Assembly (NCBI GenBank): GCA_029953675.1
Contig: JAMWBK010000005.1
Span: 1,922,001-1,986,000 of the forward strand
Reading direction: 5' to 3'
Length of the DNA stretch: 64,000 nucleotides
From: Rhodosorus marinus
Taxonomy: Eukaryota; Rhodophyta; Stylonematophyceae; Stylonematales; Stylonemataceae
The notes beneath the pieces are model-generated. The model searched no databases and had not been told where the DNA came from. It saw only the letters and a list, made by a program, of their open reading frames with translations. The position numbers were made by a program, and so were the translations under genes. Each line of letters begins with the position of its first letter. Position 1 is the first letter of the stretch. Below, in pieces: positions 45,691 to 58,091 of the stretch.

Positions 45691-48600
45691 CTATGTGCCC
45701 CGCTCCCCTTCCTCCTCTGGCTTTACACGTCTTCGCTTTTGATCTGGTGGACTTGCTTGTCCTTCCTCTGCGTTGCTTGTAGCAGATTGGTCCTCCAGTA
45801 ATCCCTCGTCTTCGTCTAATTTAGCGCTGGCCGAGACTTGCCCACTTTCCATCTTCAGGCTTATCCCGAGGCTCGACCTTTCGCCGTTGTCCGCTTTCGA
45901 GAGCTCATCGTCAGTGTCCTCGTCCTCATTGGGATAGTCCACAAGCGGTTGCGGTCCTGAACTGGAATGGACTATGAACGTGGACAGGGGATAAAAAAGA
46001 CTGTCAGGAATCTCCCGTACAGACCAATGATAAATGTATAGAACCTCACCATGCGAGTCGTCATCGCCTTCTTTGGCTAAATCCAAGCTGCGAGAGTGCT
46101 TTTCTAACTCATCACTCGATCCTTCTCTCTCGTGGCGTGGTGGAAACGGTACAGTGGCATTGTCAGAGTCGCCACCGACGCCATAAGAAGGAGGCGGGTT
46201 CGGTCCAACTTGCTGATCTTGCATGTCGTCCCCATCATCTGACTCAAAGTAGGCCTCGTCTTCGTCTAAGTCAGGTGCAGAATTCTTCCCTGTGCCCCTC
46301 GACCCGAACTGAGTTCTGTCCGAATAGTCTCGTGGCTCTGTCCCGTTCGTGTTTTCTGTGGTTGTTGGACCAGCCTTCAGGCTATCTTCATATGCCTGTG
46401 ACAAATGCAACAAAACAAGAGCGTTCATATGTGGCACATTTCATTTCACAAACATGGTCGTCTGTGAATAGCTTTGGCTCAGTCAAATTCAGTACTTGCT
46501 GTCAGCGTACCTTCTTAGCCTTCTCAAAAATTGGGGTACCCTGTATCGAATCGAAGTACTCGGCGTAGTGCTCCATCAAATCCACAAGAACGACTCTCAA
46601 GCTCTCCTTGCTCATGAAGTCCACGAGTTCGAGTACAGCCGAGTTCAACAGGTTGTCCTTGTTCTCATTCTCCTTGAAGATTTTTGCGATCGGCGCAAGC
46701 AGCTTCTTCTTCACAATATACCGGTTGTAGTAGTCGTCCTCCATTCCCACGCAAGCTCTGAAGAAGCGAATAGCGCTCACAGCCACATAGCTAGAATCCG
46801 TTTTTAACAAATTCAGAACCTTATTCACGACGTTGAGTCTGAGCACGAAATACTTCGACAGATACCCATGCCAAACGACGCAGGAAGAAAGAAGATCACA
46901 CAATGAACTTCTTAACATCTTCGAATTTTCTTTCGAATTCTCGATATCCTTCAAGGCAGTGAGAACCTTCTCCATGAATTTCTCGTAGAAAAGGTTGAGA
47001 AACTTGCTTCTGTCCGAGTCTGAAGAAATAGACTCCGGATCCAAAAGGGTCCTCAAGATCTCCAAAACCTCTAAAATCACACCGGCATCCGTATCTGCGT
47101 TAAGCTTCAGCACCAATCCACTGATGAGTGAGTTTTCGACTTCTTGCGACTGCACAAAATTGAAGACACTCGCCTGGTCCTGAACAAGTGCCGCCGAGAT
47201 CATCTCTGCTCCCAGCAGTTGGATCTCCGTTTCCTCGTCCCTCATGACGTTTGTGCACAGATCCAGTAGGCCTAACTCTAGCAGCGAGTTGTGGAATTTC
47301 TCCCGATTCGAGACGATCATACTCTTAGAAAGAGCACAGAGCTCTACAAGCAGCCTCAAATCGTCCTTTCGAGATTTTCTCGCGCCCTCTTCATCGGATT
47401 TGAGCCTCGCGAACACTTCCCTCAAAGCGTTCACACCAGATGAATTCGTTAGGAAATGGAGAGCAATGTCGTTATTGTTCTTCTCAATAAGGTGGGACAA
47501 GGCCGCAAGAGTTCCATCGTCCAGGGTCCTTGGCAGAATTACATCCTTGATATAGTTGATCCAATAGTTTTGATGGATCTTCTGCAAAGTTGCGCTGTCA
47601 TCTATTGGGACGACTGCCTTGTACTCCACCTTGTTTTTCAAAAACTCTCTATGGCGATGTAGTAGAACCTGTGTGCAGCCGTGAGTGAAACAGTTAGAAA
47701 CTCTTCAAGCCACTCCCCCTGCTCGGTCGAGGATGCAGGGCGGGTGTATAATGATCGTAATCACAAAAAAAGCTCACTCACCTCGCCGTTCGTAGTACTT
47801 GTTGAGTAGTATTCAGGATCGTACTCCAATATCCCAACCACGTCCATCATCTTGGTCGGGCTGAGCAAATGTTTCAAGGTTTCTGGATCAGCGAGAAGGA
47901 AGATATTGCGGAAGATCTGGTATAGCAGTTGAAGGCCCTCGACGTCCTCGAGATCTTCACATGTTGTGAAAACTTCGAGGAGATTATTAATGTACGCAAA
48001 CTTATTGTTGCACAATTCGGAGATGATCTTGTCCCTTGACAAACCAGGTGCTCCCATCAAGTTTTCATTGAATGCTTGAACAATTGAGTCAAGGGAGCCC
48101 CTACTCACAACTGGAAGCGGGAAGTACTGCCCACCAGGAGCTTGGCGGGCGTCGTCCCCGAGAAGGGAATTTTCCATATAGTTATCATATGCCTGATTCC
48201 TGTACGATAAGAACAACAAGGCGTGAGATCAATGACATGCTGACCGTGGCACTGTGGAATCAAAACAGACAAAAAAGTCGAGCACAACAACCGATTCAAG
48301 TTGCACTATCTACTTTCAAGACTATCTGTCATACCTGTACGCAGCATCGTCTCCAGCCATCTCCGCATCCTCCAGTCCCGGGGTGCCATACACAGCATGG
48401 AACCCAGGATCAGCTCCAGGCGGAGCGAGGCCGCTTTGCGCCCTGGAGATTTCTTCCCATACTTTTTTGCACCCTGAGACCTCCGCAAAGGAAAGCGCCA
48501 TGTCGATCGGGGTACCATCCGTAGATGACGGGTTTTCTTCTTGCCAAGAAATGATAGTGTCGTTCTGCTGAACATAATTAGCCTCGTCGAATCTTCTTAT

Positions 48601-48864
48601 TCTTGATCGATAGGACTCATTCCCAGACTCCTCGGAAACAACCCGCAGGAAGACAGATGATGACCCATCATCTGAGGTCTCGCACGTGACATTCCCCGTT
48701 CCATGATCCCCCCACTGTCCGTCCGAATTCAAAATATACAGTTTAACTCTCCACGCTGGCGTCGTCGACCCTTCTTTCTCCTCACTCTCTGCGGGAACGA
48801 CGTGAGGAGGCGCCGCCGATATGCCAGCGCTATCCTCGCTGCACGCCACAGCTGCACTCGCCAC
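45691..48864 (-). CDS. PPP4R3: Protein phosphatase 4 regulatory subunit 3 (SMEK/PP4R3)
   Basis: PP4R3 targets protein phosphatase 4 in DNA repair and signalling. The N-terminal EVH1-like domain reads WRVKLYILNSDGQWGDHGTG, then DMALSFAEVSGCKKVWEEI. The Smk-1 domain follows: NKFAYINNLLEVFTTCEDLE, LLYQIFRNIFLLADPETLK and MDVVGILEYDPEYYSTS, then HREFLKNKVEYKAVVPI and NYWINYIKDVILPRTLDDGT. A long armadillo-like helical part ends near NSAVLELVDFMSKESLRVVL. The C-terminus is acidic and ends with QKRRRVKPEEEGERGT, a likely nuclear signal. The N-terminal frame has no ATG; it opens after a possible acceptor at about 48864, so a short leader exon or a non-AUG start is expected. The given 5' limit is that frame's upstream edge. 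Confidence 0.93.
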
Positions 48865-51612
48865 CTTGTAAGTAATTCCTACAAAATTTCTATACTCCTC
48901 AACCTCCTATTCACTTGCCCCTCCTCCCCCAACCCCAAAACCCCAACCTAATAAAAAAGGGTCTACCTCACCACATACTCCTTACCAGAGCAGAATCTCA
49001 CGGAGCACCACATGAGCACCGCCCAAATCAAGTACTCTCCCACCCATTCATTGTGAAAAGTTATCCTTCCTACGCGCAAAAGCTGCTTGCCCAATTGCCT
49101 AACCGATCTTCTCTGCCTCACCAAAAACGAGATCCAACGAAAAACCCAACCAAAAAAAGCAACCCCCAATAACCCCCGACTTCCTTCAAAGGAGCCCAAA
49201 AAACTCTCCTCTCTTGCCCTATGCCCAAACTACCCTCCTACCTACCACCTTCACGCCTCCCCGCTCCTCGCGCGTCCTATTTATGCCTTCAAACACCTGC
49301 CCTCCACTACAGAAAACTCCAAAATCATCGTACGAGATTTTCTATACAAAACAAAACAGTATCAAGAACTCCATCTATTCATGAATACAGAAAACAGTAT
49401 TCTCTCATCCATCACAAAAAAAAAACTAAAATGAAAACAATCCTTTCTCCTCCTCCAATCCTTCTCTTCCCAAAACCGCCCCACACAAATCCCTCTCTTC
49501 CCCCCCTCTTTTTCCCTCAACCCCAACACTAACCTCTCCTGCCCAAAGTGACAATATATGGCTCCAAACTTTCCAACCCCGCAAAGGCTTTAAAAACGAC
49601 TTTGCCTTCTGCCTTTCCAATCGCAAGTTTCCATACAAATTAATTGGCGAAGAAAAATACCCTATATCATTTTTTCTTCTTTATTTCCATAAATGATGTA
49701 CCAATAGAGTTTCATCATCCGTTCATTGAAATATATATAAAATATTTTTGCCGGGTGGATGTTTCTTCTTCCCTTCTTTTTTTGAAGAAACCAAAGGCGG
49801 CGGTTCCCATTTAGAATCATCCTTTATTTTGAAGAGGCAAATATTGATTAGGTTTTTTACTTACTTTTAAACCATTGATTTTAGAGCGAAGAAAGCAACC
49901 ACAAGGGAAATCGTGAAAGGGGGGAGAGGGGGAGGAAGGGAGACGCGGGAGACAGGAAGGGGGGGGTGGGGGTTGTGGGGGTTTGTCTGACAATCGTTGA
50001 AGTGGATAGAAACCAGTCCTATTGCGGAATTGATCTACCCCTTACGTACTTATGATCGAACTCCCTACATGTCCTTGATTTATTGATTTTTTTAGAAGTT
50101 GTTGGGAATCGTTGCCAGCCTAGTAGGGGTCGTATTTTACCCGGTTGAGAAGTTCCACTTCTTATTTTACGTTATTTTTGTAGGGGTTTCAGTTAAACTA
50201 AATGAGGGGGCCTGGAAAAAAGACTCTCTCTTTGATGGCTAACGAAACGAGCCTTTTGATAAGTAAATCCCCCCCCCCCCTTTATGGCGCGTTGGAAAGA
50301 GCTCCGCCCAACAATCGATTTATGACATATAATATTTGATTTGACACCTTATTCCGAAGCAACTTTGAGTGTCCAATGTCGTAGGCCCATGGACTCTGGG
50401 AGGACAGGCAGCGAACTAGAATAACAAAAAAGTTTACCCGTTGGTATGACGCTGCGGTTTGTAATTGGGCAAGAAAAACTTGATTTTATGAATTATTTTG
50501 TCGTATGGTCTTCAAAATCGTGGGTTTTCCCTATGATGCCATTAGCACGTGATTGACCTATTTTGGCCAGTGGAATCGTTTATTGTCTATTTATTCTCTC
50601 TGAAAATCAAAATCGTGAATTGATTAGGGATATTACGAGGCGCCTTGGAGCAGAACTAGGTGGGTCATGGACAGCTTACATTGGTATTCACGTGGTGGCG
50701 TTCCCTGATGAGAGGTGTATAAATAGCACCATGCTAACAGCGGCTGTGCTCTTCAAAGCATCGTTTCTCTCATGTCTGCAGTGCCGAACTGTGCCTTATA
50801 GGACCCCAGACTAGTTCACACGCAATGAACGCTGAGCCACGAGTCGCACAGCGAAGAGCGCTTTGCACGCGCCTTGTTCGAAGGCCGAAAAGAGCAGCAT
50901 TCGTACGCCCAGGGGCGAAGCTCAAAATCACGGTGTAGCTCAGGAGAAATTTCGCGGGCACCGCAAGGTAATAGCATGCTCCTTGCTCGGTGGGCTGAAC
51001 AACACCCACACAGCGTTTCCAGTTCTCGAGTAGGGGCCAGGTGACGCTCTTTCTTAGCTTCTTAGAAACGATTTTGCTTTGAAAGACAACAAGCCCCATG
51101 TTGCTAACGCGGCCGAAGCTTCCAAGCCAGCACATAGTATCTAGCTCGATCATAGTTCACCCTTCTGTCAACGGAGCGATCCACGTTCCAGTTCATTATT
51201 AGCGACTACGGAAATTTCTCCTGTGGGGGTTCAAGTGGATGTGAAATAGTCTCACGGTGGATGCTACAAGAGCAGAAATAGTCCAAGTAACACCCTGCGC
51301 GTACACACTTCCGCGAGCACAAACCACGCTACCATTCCGAAACACGGGGACCTGATTCTATGCACGTGTCCTATGCGTTCTTTTTATACATATTTTACAG
51401 CACCAGGTTCGATGGTGTGAACTTCTACAAAACTACATGTACAAATGTAAAACAAGTCTCACAAAGGTGGAAAACCAAGCAAGCGGGGCCGTCCTCGTCC
51501 CACACATATCTACAACAGGCTGGCAAACCAACCTGGTCATCACGACGAAAGTGAAATACTATCCTAGATTATACTACAAGGAATAACTTTGATGGGAGAA
51601 GCGTCTTCGCCT
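48865..51612. other. Long gap: C-rich leader, AT block, G-rich tract, weak ORF
   Basis: The + strand is C-rich and G-poor at 48880-49540, upstream of the PP4R3 gene. AT-rich DNA at 49640-49880 is followed by a G-rich stretch at 49910-49990 on the + strand, but no plus-strand gene follows that I can see. A run of about 14 C lies near 50266-50281. Only the weak ORF at 50770-51153 is open beyond that. Confidence 0.45.
50770..51153 (-). CDS. Unrecognised ORF of 127 codons
   Basis: ATG 51153 opens MIELDTMCWLGSFGRVSNMG; a hydrophobic stretch (AKFLLSYTVILSFAPG) lies in the middle. No domain or family is recognised, and the codon pattern is not clearly coding. It lies before the 3' end of the sigma factor gene. 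It may be chance. Confidence 0.22.
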   Translation of the reverse strand: MIELDTMCWLGSFGRVSNMGLVVFQSKIVSKKLRKSVTWPLLENWKRCVGVVQPTEQGACYYLAVPAKFLLSYTVILSFAPGRTNAALFGLRTRRVQSALRCATRGSAFIACELVWGPIRHSSALQT

Positions 51613-53069
51613 CTACACTGCACCCAGAAACAACTGCAGAGAGTTCGAAGTCCTCAGCTTCTTCAGTGCTCGGAGCTCGATCTTCCGAATCCCCGCAGCG
51701 GAAATAGCGTATCTGCGTTGCAGAAAGAGTGGGAACAGGAGTCAGAGCTCGAACTCATTCCTAGCGTGGAATTAATGAGCCCAGAATACAGGTCAAGGCA
51801 TCATAGAGTGTAGCTTCTACTAAAATTAATGCAGTCTTAGGTTAGAAAAAAGACAAGGAAAAGGGAAACTTAGGTGCAAGTTGATCAGGCACGAACCTTC
51901 TGGCAATATCACTGGAGCGGGTTTCTCCTTCAGTGCTCAAACCATACTTGAGCAAGATAACTTCCTTCTCCCTTTCCGATAACACGGCATTGAGCGCATC
52001 ATGTACTCCTTCCCTTATCATTTCTCTACAAATGGTGTCTTCGGGACCACAACCTTCCCACTCCGTTCTATCCAGCTCAGTAACCAGCTGACCGCCGTCT
52101 CCGTCCACTGGCATGTCCAGTGACTGAACACTCCTATGATGGGCGACGTAGGTGGTTAGGCGTACCTTGGACGTGAAACAAGGATGAGCTTGATGCGGGG
52201 CAGTACATACTTCGAAGCTACGATGAGGTGTTCTACGACTTTGCGGTCAAATCCAGTGGCCCCCGAAAGCTCTTCCAAGGTTGCGATTCGTCCGTACTCG
52301 TCAAAAATGCTTTTGTATGCCTTTTTCAAATGCAGGAGCTTGTCCTGAAACGACCTAGGGAGCCTAATTGATCTTGAGTCGTTGTATATCGACTGTCTGA
52401 TATGCTTTTGGATCCAGAACGTTGCATAGGACGAAAACTTGGCCTAACCACAGTCCAGGAACACACGGCGTCAGAGTCAAGAATGCTCGACCTTGGTCAA
52501 TGCATACATGGCGTGGGTTCGAACGTACCCCTTTGGACGCGTCATACTTTTCAACAGCCTGGACAAGTCCACAGGCTCCTTCTTGTACGAGATCCTGAAT
52601 TGCTACCCCGCGTCCTACGAATCTACACGCGATGGAGGACACCAATCGCAGGTTTTCTTCAACGAGGGCATGTCGTGACTTCCTTCCCTCGTCGAGGTAT
52701 CGGGATATGGTGTCAACATCAGTATTCCTAATCTTTGCTACCTCCAACAGTGTGGGTTCTCGCCCGGTTGATTCCCACAAAGACCGTTGAAGTTTCTCAA
52801 TCGCGAGCATTTTCTGAACAGCCATTGTGAGTTCGGCCTAGCGATTAACGGAAACCAAAAGCATCCTTAGATCGGCATAAAGCAATGCAAATGATTCCCA
52901 CTATCTCCAAATTTCCCAAACTCACCTCAAGCGGAACATCCTTTGGATTCTCATCTGTTCGACGAATGATCGGCTTCGTTCTTGGTTTAATTTCATGTTT
53001 TTGCTGTCGTCTGGAGATTTTTCTCTTTCCACTACCAATCCTTGCCACTGCGCAAACCACAAATCCCAT
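51613..53069 (-). CDS. Plastid RNA polymerase sigma factor (sigma-70 family)
   Basis: Nuclear-encoded sigma factors direct the bacterial-type plastid RNA polymerase. ATG 53069 opens [20 protein letters not shown], basic and rich in Arg, fitting a transit peptide; an upstream in-frame ATG at 53297 is the alternative. Exon 2 carries regions 1.2 and 2: [20 protein letters not shown], then [20 protein letters not shown] and [20 protein letters not shown]. Exon 3 gives region 2.4: [20 protein letters not shown], then [20 protein letters not shown], and region 3 ([16 protein letters not shown]). Exon 4 has region 4 ([15 protein letters not shown]), and the last exon completes the helix-turn-helix ([20 protein letters not shown]), with stop at 51613-51615. 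Introns are short with GT..AG ends. The family is certain. Confidence 0.94.
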
Positions 53070-56000
53070 CCTCTGTTCCCCTCCCCCCCCTCCGCTCACC
53101 CGAAGGAACCCCTCAAAATCAACGAACCAGCCCTTCCCAAAAACCCTACCCACACTCCACCCGTAGTGTTCACGAAGGCCTTGCCCCCCCCCCTCAACGG
53201 CCAAACCAAGCCAACTTTCCCTCAAGAAAAACCCTCCCCTCGCAAACGAAAACCAAACAACTTCAGCGACTTTTATATTCGAGTCCGTCGACAGCATTAA
53301 CCCTTTCAGCTCCTCGGATGGCCCTCTTATTTAGACCAGATTATTCATCTCCCTCCCACGCGGCGCTTGCAACCAAAAAGCTCGAAACCCTCTGTAGCAT
53401 CACCTCCGCTCATTCTCCCTCGAAACCTGAAAAAAAACGCTTCGCCAAGTCATACCGAAACGTCACCGAGTAATAATCAAAAAATAATAACAATGTCCAG
53501 AAAATCCTAAATTTATTAAATGTAGAAATACGAGTTTTATTTGAAGAGGAAGAAATGGAACTCAATGACTTCCCTGATTATGAATTGAAGAAGGGGGGGG
53601 GTTAGATCTCCTTGTATACGACAAAAAGTTTACTTAATATTATGTTTTCGTTTTTAGCTTGCAGTTTACCACCCGTAGAGTATAGGATACTGCATTGTCC
53701 TTTCAATAGGGACATTGCACGCTCTACTCAATTGAAAATTACTACCCTCACAGTATCTGAATTTTATATATATTATGGGTCTGTTAGAACTGATCCTGTA
53801 TGTTCAATTTCTCCCTCCCCAGTTGAAGCGCCGGGATTTTGGATGACCGAAATGTAAAAGGGGGTCTGTTGAAATTGGAAACAACAACTAACTTGGTTTC
53901 TAATGCTCTAGAGGCGGGATTCTTAAACCATTGAGATAGCAATGGATTTTCGAACATGAGGTCCGATCCAACAGGTTGAGGGTGTGGGCAAAACGTCATT
54001 TTTAGTCTTGTAATCAGATTTTTTGAGCGAAGCAACATAATTGGCTATTTTCGCATTTATCGGTCTCTGGAGAGAAGTACATTGGACAAGCGAAAAACAT
54101 TCGAAACTCGCACTATCCTCATTGGCTTATTTCATCCTATCATCTTCCGAGAACTCTTGTGGAGGAGACGAATTCGCCAGAATCAGTCAATTTTGATCCT
54201 ATACCTGACCATATGCGCGACGTTTCGGACGTCACCTCTACTGGCGCCCAATCATGTATCTGTGTCAACACTTCAACCAATTGGATGCGAAGACAGATCT
54301 GGTAGTTGGGGATGATTTCTTGGAGTTTTTCGTACCGGTCCTATAGAGTGTTTATCAATAATATATTATAATTCAATTCGCAGACTTGGCCGAGGTTAGG
54401 TTGCATTCGGCCACTACGAAACGAAGTTCCATGGTTTCCCACTCACCACTGGCAGATTGGGTTCCTTCACGGATACTGCACTCATGCACTCTCGCGGAGT
54501 TCATTGTGAGCTCGACGGGCGTTGTGGGGGGGGGGGTTGGCCACCAACCTTGAGAGGGTGACTGGGACTACCGTCTCATACCAGCAGCAGCATGGAGAAA
54601 CCTTGCTCCGAGTCAAGGTGAGGGGTACGCAGGGACCTGGTGCATTGGATCTAGTACAGTGGTCATCTTTGGAATCCTTTCTCAAAGGAAATGCGATTAC
54701 CTGAGCCTACACCGAGAGAGGTACAGAATGTGGTGGACCGCAGCCTTCCTTGAATATACAAAAGAGACCCCTGTTTATCCTTTGAAACGTTCCTTGCTTG
54801 GATGGCCAAACCGCCAATTCGCAGTCGTGGCCTGTATGACTTTGACCCATACCCTCTACCTTTGATGTTTCCGATGTTCGGACGTACATCGATCCGTTTT
54901 GTGTACGCAGGAATACCTCCTTCTTGCTTGGTTTCTCCTCCTTACAGTCCTTCGTCAGTGACCAAGCCTTCTTGCAATTTAGCCGACTCTTCTGCCTTTT
55001 TACATCCTCCATAGTTGTGATCCATCCCTTCCTTACCACACAACAGTATTTTACACTACCCCAACTACGCTCAATGAACAGTGCGGGGTAGACCGGACCC
55101 CGAACTGTTCTGACATAGTCGTGATCCTGCTAGTCCCGCTTCCAAACAAGAACGAGGAGAAGAAGAAGACGAAGAAAAAAAAAAAAAACAGGGCGCGAAA
55201 AATAAAGTATTATCGATAACCCCCATATAAAACTTGTCCCAAAACCGATCCAATCACCCTACCCCTCCTCCAGCTTTGTGTGCTAGAGAAAATTTATCAC
55301 AATAAGAAAAAACGGGGGCAAGGTGGGAGGAAAAGGCGTAGGGGGGTGGGGGAGTTGGAGGGCTGAGACCTCTATCTCTGCTTTTTTTAAATGAAAATTA
55401 TAAAAATGTTTTTCTGTAAAATTTACACATGTGAAATCTGTGTAAGCGAAAATGATACAAAAAAAAGTACGGCAAGTTTCATTTTTCTCAAGTTTTTTGA
55501 GTTTTCTCTAGTGAACTGAATTTTTAACAACTGTTTAGATTGTGTTGATTAATTTGCTTTTCATTTTTTCATTTTTCAAGGAGGCTGTTTTTTAGGTATG
55601 TTTCCGACGAAAGGGGACTCTCTGGTCTGGTCTGCTTGAAGTAGAGAGCGAGAGAGAGATTCCGTGGAAGGTTAGTAGGTTTTGGGGTAATGGGAGTAGG
55701 AGGGGGGGAAGGTAAGCTTGGAGAAGGAGAGGGCGGTGGGGTTGGATGAGGTGGGATGGGGGGTAGGGCTGTAGAGTGGTAGGATGGTAGGGTGGGAGGG
55801 GGCGGGGGGAGGGGGGGAAATGGGGAGAAGAGAATATTTAGAAAAGCTTATGGAATGTTCGCGGAGGGATCTATAAATGCTGGTAGGCTGATTGTCTGAG
55901 GCTTTCGAGTTGGTTTTCTTTTTTTTTCTTGTTTTGGTTGTAGTGGTTTGCGCTTTTGCTAGATCCTTGGCGTTTTCTAAGTGTGAGAGGTTGTTGGAGT

Positions 56001-56300
56001 GGATTGCATACGGCTCTAGAGTTGATGCGGTGTGCGGAGAGGTAGCGGTGCGAAGTTGAGGGGTTTGAGGAGTAGGGAAGGTTTTTTTGGAGCGGGGATA
56101 GGCTGGTCGTTCTTGGGGTTGGATGATCGAGGTCAATTTGATTCTCGCTGTATTTGTTTGTCTTCGAATTATACGGATACATTAGGATCAAGGGAGAAAA
56201 GGGGTTTAAAAAGCCGGCCACGGCGCTGAGAGTTTGCCCTGTGTTTGAAGAATTAGTTGCATCACCTGGCTTGCTTGCCTGTCGTTGCTGAACAGTAGGG
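53070..56300. other. Long gap: C-rich leader, AT blocks, then G-rich leader of MED15 gene
   Basis: The + strand is C-rich and G-poor at 53070-53250 and AT-rich at 53470-53770. Between 53800 and 55040 only short frames with no family likeness occur; a run of about 10 G lies near 54523-54537. AT-rich DNA at 55380-55580 is followed by a strong G-rich stretch at 55620-56220 on the plus strand, leading into the MED15-like start. No RNA gene is seen. Confidence 0.45.
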
Positions 56301-57639
56301 ATGTCTGCACCGGTAGTATCTGATCAGGCCAATTGGCGTGATGAGTTGACTCCTGAAGCGAGGAAGGAAGCAAAAAACTTTCTGGTTTCCAAACTTCAGA
56401 GGAATCTTCCACGGGTACGCTGTGAACCGCTACCAAGTTATGATCTGGTTGAGTCGTGCCGCACCGGACAAAAAAACAAGACCGCCTAAATGAACCTGTC
56501 GGTCTAGATCAACTCAACAATTATTGTCTTTGGTCTACAGGACAAGCTGCTGGCTTATAGCCAAAGACACGAAGGGAACTGCTACGATAAGGCAACATCT
56601 ATTAGCAATTACATCCTGCTGGTCTGTGAGCCCGTGGACATTTTTGAGTATCAGCTTCAGCAGAAGCAGGCTGCTAAAGCTGCGCATGCAGCAAAACAAG
56701 CAGCAGCTGGTGAACAGGCCGCGTCGTCAATGGGTCAGCCCCATTCCAGCCTAAAACCCGGGGTACAAATGTCGGGTCGACCGAAAGCTCAACAAGCGCA
56801 AGTGCAAGCACGCAATGATCTCAACGGCATGCAAAACGTCGACCATGAGCAACGGGGATCCGTTAAGATGGAGCCCACAGCAGCAGTTCAAAACTCCCAG
56901 TACCCGCCGGATTCCGCTAGCTTTTATCAGGACGCCCAGGCACCAAAAATGACTTCACAGGTGAATCCGAACGTGATGCGACAGAGCGGAGTTTCTCCAC
57001 AGCAACAACAACCCCGGATGCAACCGAGGCAGATGGTACAACAGCAGCAGCAGCCGCCGCAGGCATCTGCCCAAGCGCAGCAGCCACCACAGCAGCAGCA
57101 ACCGCTTTCGGTACGTTTGCTCCGTAAGAAATTTCGGGCTGTCATTGGCACGGCGTGAGCTTTAGTCAATAGTTCCCCTGGTTTCGGGAACCGAGCCTGA
57201 AACGGCCCGTTCATGGTCTGTCTTGCGATTGCAAGTTGTTTTTGCTTGTTCTAAGCCGCTCTCGCGTTTCCTTTCTTCGCCCTTCGCGCCCCTTCAGGCT
57301 GACGGGAGGTCGCGGAACATTGCCGATCGGTATGAGGAGTTCAGGAGGGTCTACCAACAAAACTTCCATGTCTATGTGAGATACTGGCTCGGAGCTGACG
57401 CCCAGAATGAGGTTTCAAGTGAGGACCCGCAGGCTGCGAAACAAAGGAAGGAAACGCGTGACAAGTTGAGAATGTTCGACATGTACCTGAATACCGAGTA
57501 TGCTAAGCTTCCCAGGGGTTTGCAGAAGCCGCGAAATCTCGAGAACTTTATGTCGTTTGTTCAGCGAAAGGTGCTCGACCTGAAGCAGAGGAAACAGGCT
57601 TCCGCTCGAAATCGAGCTGCCGCTCCTGCAAACCAATAG
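56301..57639 (+). CDS. MED15: MED15-like Mediator subunit (KIX domain, glutamine-rich)
   Basis: MED15 is a Mediator tail subunit that binds activators through its KIX domain. ATG 56301 opens MSAPVVSDQ, then the KIX three-helix domain: WRDELTPEARKEAKNFLVSK then LQRNLPRDKLLAYSQRHEGN and YDKATSISNYILLV, split by one intron. Residues about 80-240 are low-complexity with many Gln, Pro, Ala and Met (for example QQQQPRMQPRQM), encoded by CAG/CAA runs. A last exon from about 57299 reads NIADRYEEFRRVYQQNFHVY, then MFDMYLNTEYAKLPRGLQKP and QRKVLDLKQRKQ, a helical C-terminus. Placing it as MED15 rests on the KIX plus Gln-rich layout; another KIX coactivator is possible. The C-terminal domain is not one I can name. 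Confidence 0.82.
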
Positions 57640-58091
57640 CAGCAAGCGAGTGCACCGGATATTGAGATGGGAGTTTGTATAATATCAATTTGTATAGTTG
57701 AGTATAGTGTTGGAATAAGGTGCTGATCAAAGGATCGCTTTATCAGCAAAAAGGGCGGTGGCAGCAATGTTCTGCGCTGATAGGTGCAAAGTGTGCTATA
57801 TGCCACCATGCACTGCAAAGATGTGAATAGAGGATAAAAGAGGCTGGCTCCTCTGATTCACACCTGAGATTCTGTCAGTAAAGTACTAAGCCGGAGACCC
57901 TATCAGTTCTTCTCCCCAAGTGTAGGGGAAACTTTACTCGCCACCCACTACAGATTTTTTCGGCAGTTGGTCAACATAGTTAGTAAAAGATTGACCCTTC
58001 AACAAAAGCGTTAGGACGCTGCTCGACCTCGTCCACGTTCAAACCCTAGCCGAAGAGGACCGCCAGGTGTATTCACATCATGTTAAGAAAC
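57640..58091. other. Convergent 3' spacer
   Basis: Space between the 3' ends of the MED15-like (+) and carrier (-) genes. No gene is seen. Confidence 0.4.

Noticed and set aside
54522-54704. Short plus-strand frame after a G run
   Set aside because: It begins at GTG in a homopolymer region and has no start, domain or neighbour to support it.
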